Below, one piece after another: positions 22,495 through 22,500 of a stretch of DNA of 22,500 nt. How positions within the stretch are numbered: position 1 is the stretch's first letter; each line of letters opens with the position of its first letter. Origin of the DNA: Sphaeroforma sirkka (Eukaryota > Opisthokonta > Ichthyosporea > Ichthyophonida); assembly GCA_001586965.3 (NCBI GenBank), contig LUCW03000123.1, positions 32,501 through 55,000 on the forward strand, read 5' to 3'. A program made the position numbers and the translations under genes. Under the pieces are notes generated by a model. That model saw only the letters and a list, made by a program, of their open reading frames with translations. It was not told the DNA's origin and made no database searches.

Positions 22495-22500
22495 AATTTT

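Overview
This window is nuclear DNA from a eukaryote. It carries two spliced, convergently transcribed housekeeping genes with canonical GT-AG introns and the standard genetic code. Introns make up far more of it than exons, and most are minisatellites and microsatellites. The proteins are animal-like and several exon junctions fall in conserved motifs. A unicellular relative of animals or fungi with repeat-inflated introns would fit, but the sequence does not settle the lineage.

Left part, + strand (314-6739): the last seven exons of OSGEP/KAE1, the catalytic subunit of KEOPS, which makes the t6A37 modification of ANN-decoding tRNAs. About 80 N-terminal residues lie outside the window. Exon phases all agree, and the HxxxH metal site, the VSGGNTQ loop and the late Asp ligand are present.

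Middle (6740-9062): the 3' ends of the two genes face each other. Here are a 51-bp minisatellite, a 70-bp minisatellite, a 39-bp minisatellite that carries AATAAA repeatedly on the - strand, and some coding-looking stretches that I could not identify.

Right part, - strand (21535 down to 9063): the last eleven exons of SEC23, the COPII coat subunit that activates the Sar1 GTPase. They form 592 codons plus a stop with perfect phase continuity. The N-terminal zinc finger and the start of the trunk domain are beyond the right edge. Beyond the first SEC23 exon here are AT-rich repeats, a short non-repetitive ORF relic on the + strand, and a short piece matching the very 5' end of 18S rRNA at the right edge.

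The most striking property is shared by both genes. Many intron arrays are built from units that cross a splice site, so the last or first 8-40 bases of an exon together with its donor or acceptor are repeated, from 2 up to about 50 times. One such event copied 27 codons of SEC23 in frame, with a GTGAGT donor and an AG in front. The two genes have no evident functional link; they are only neighbours.
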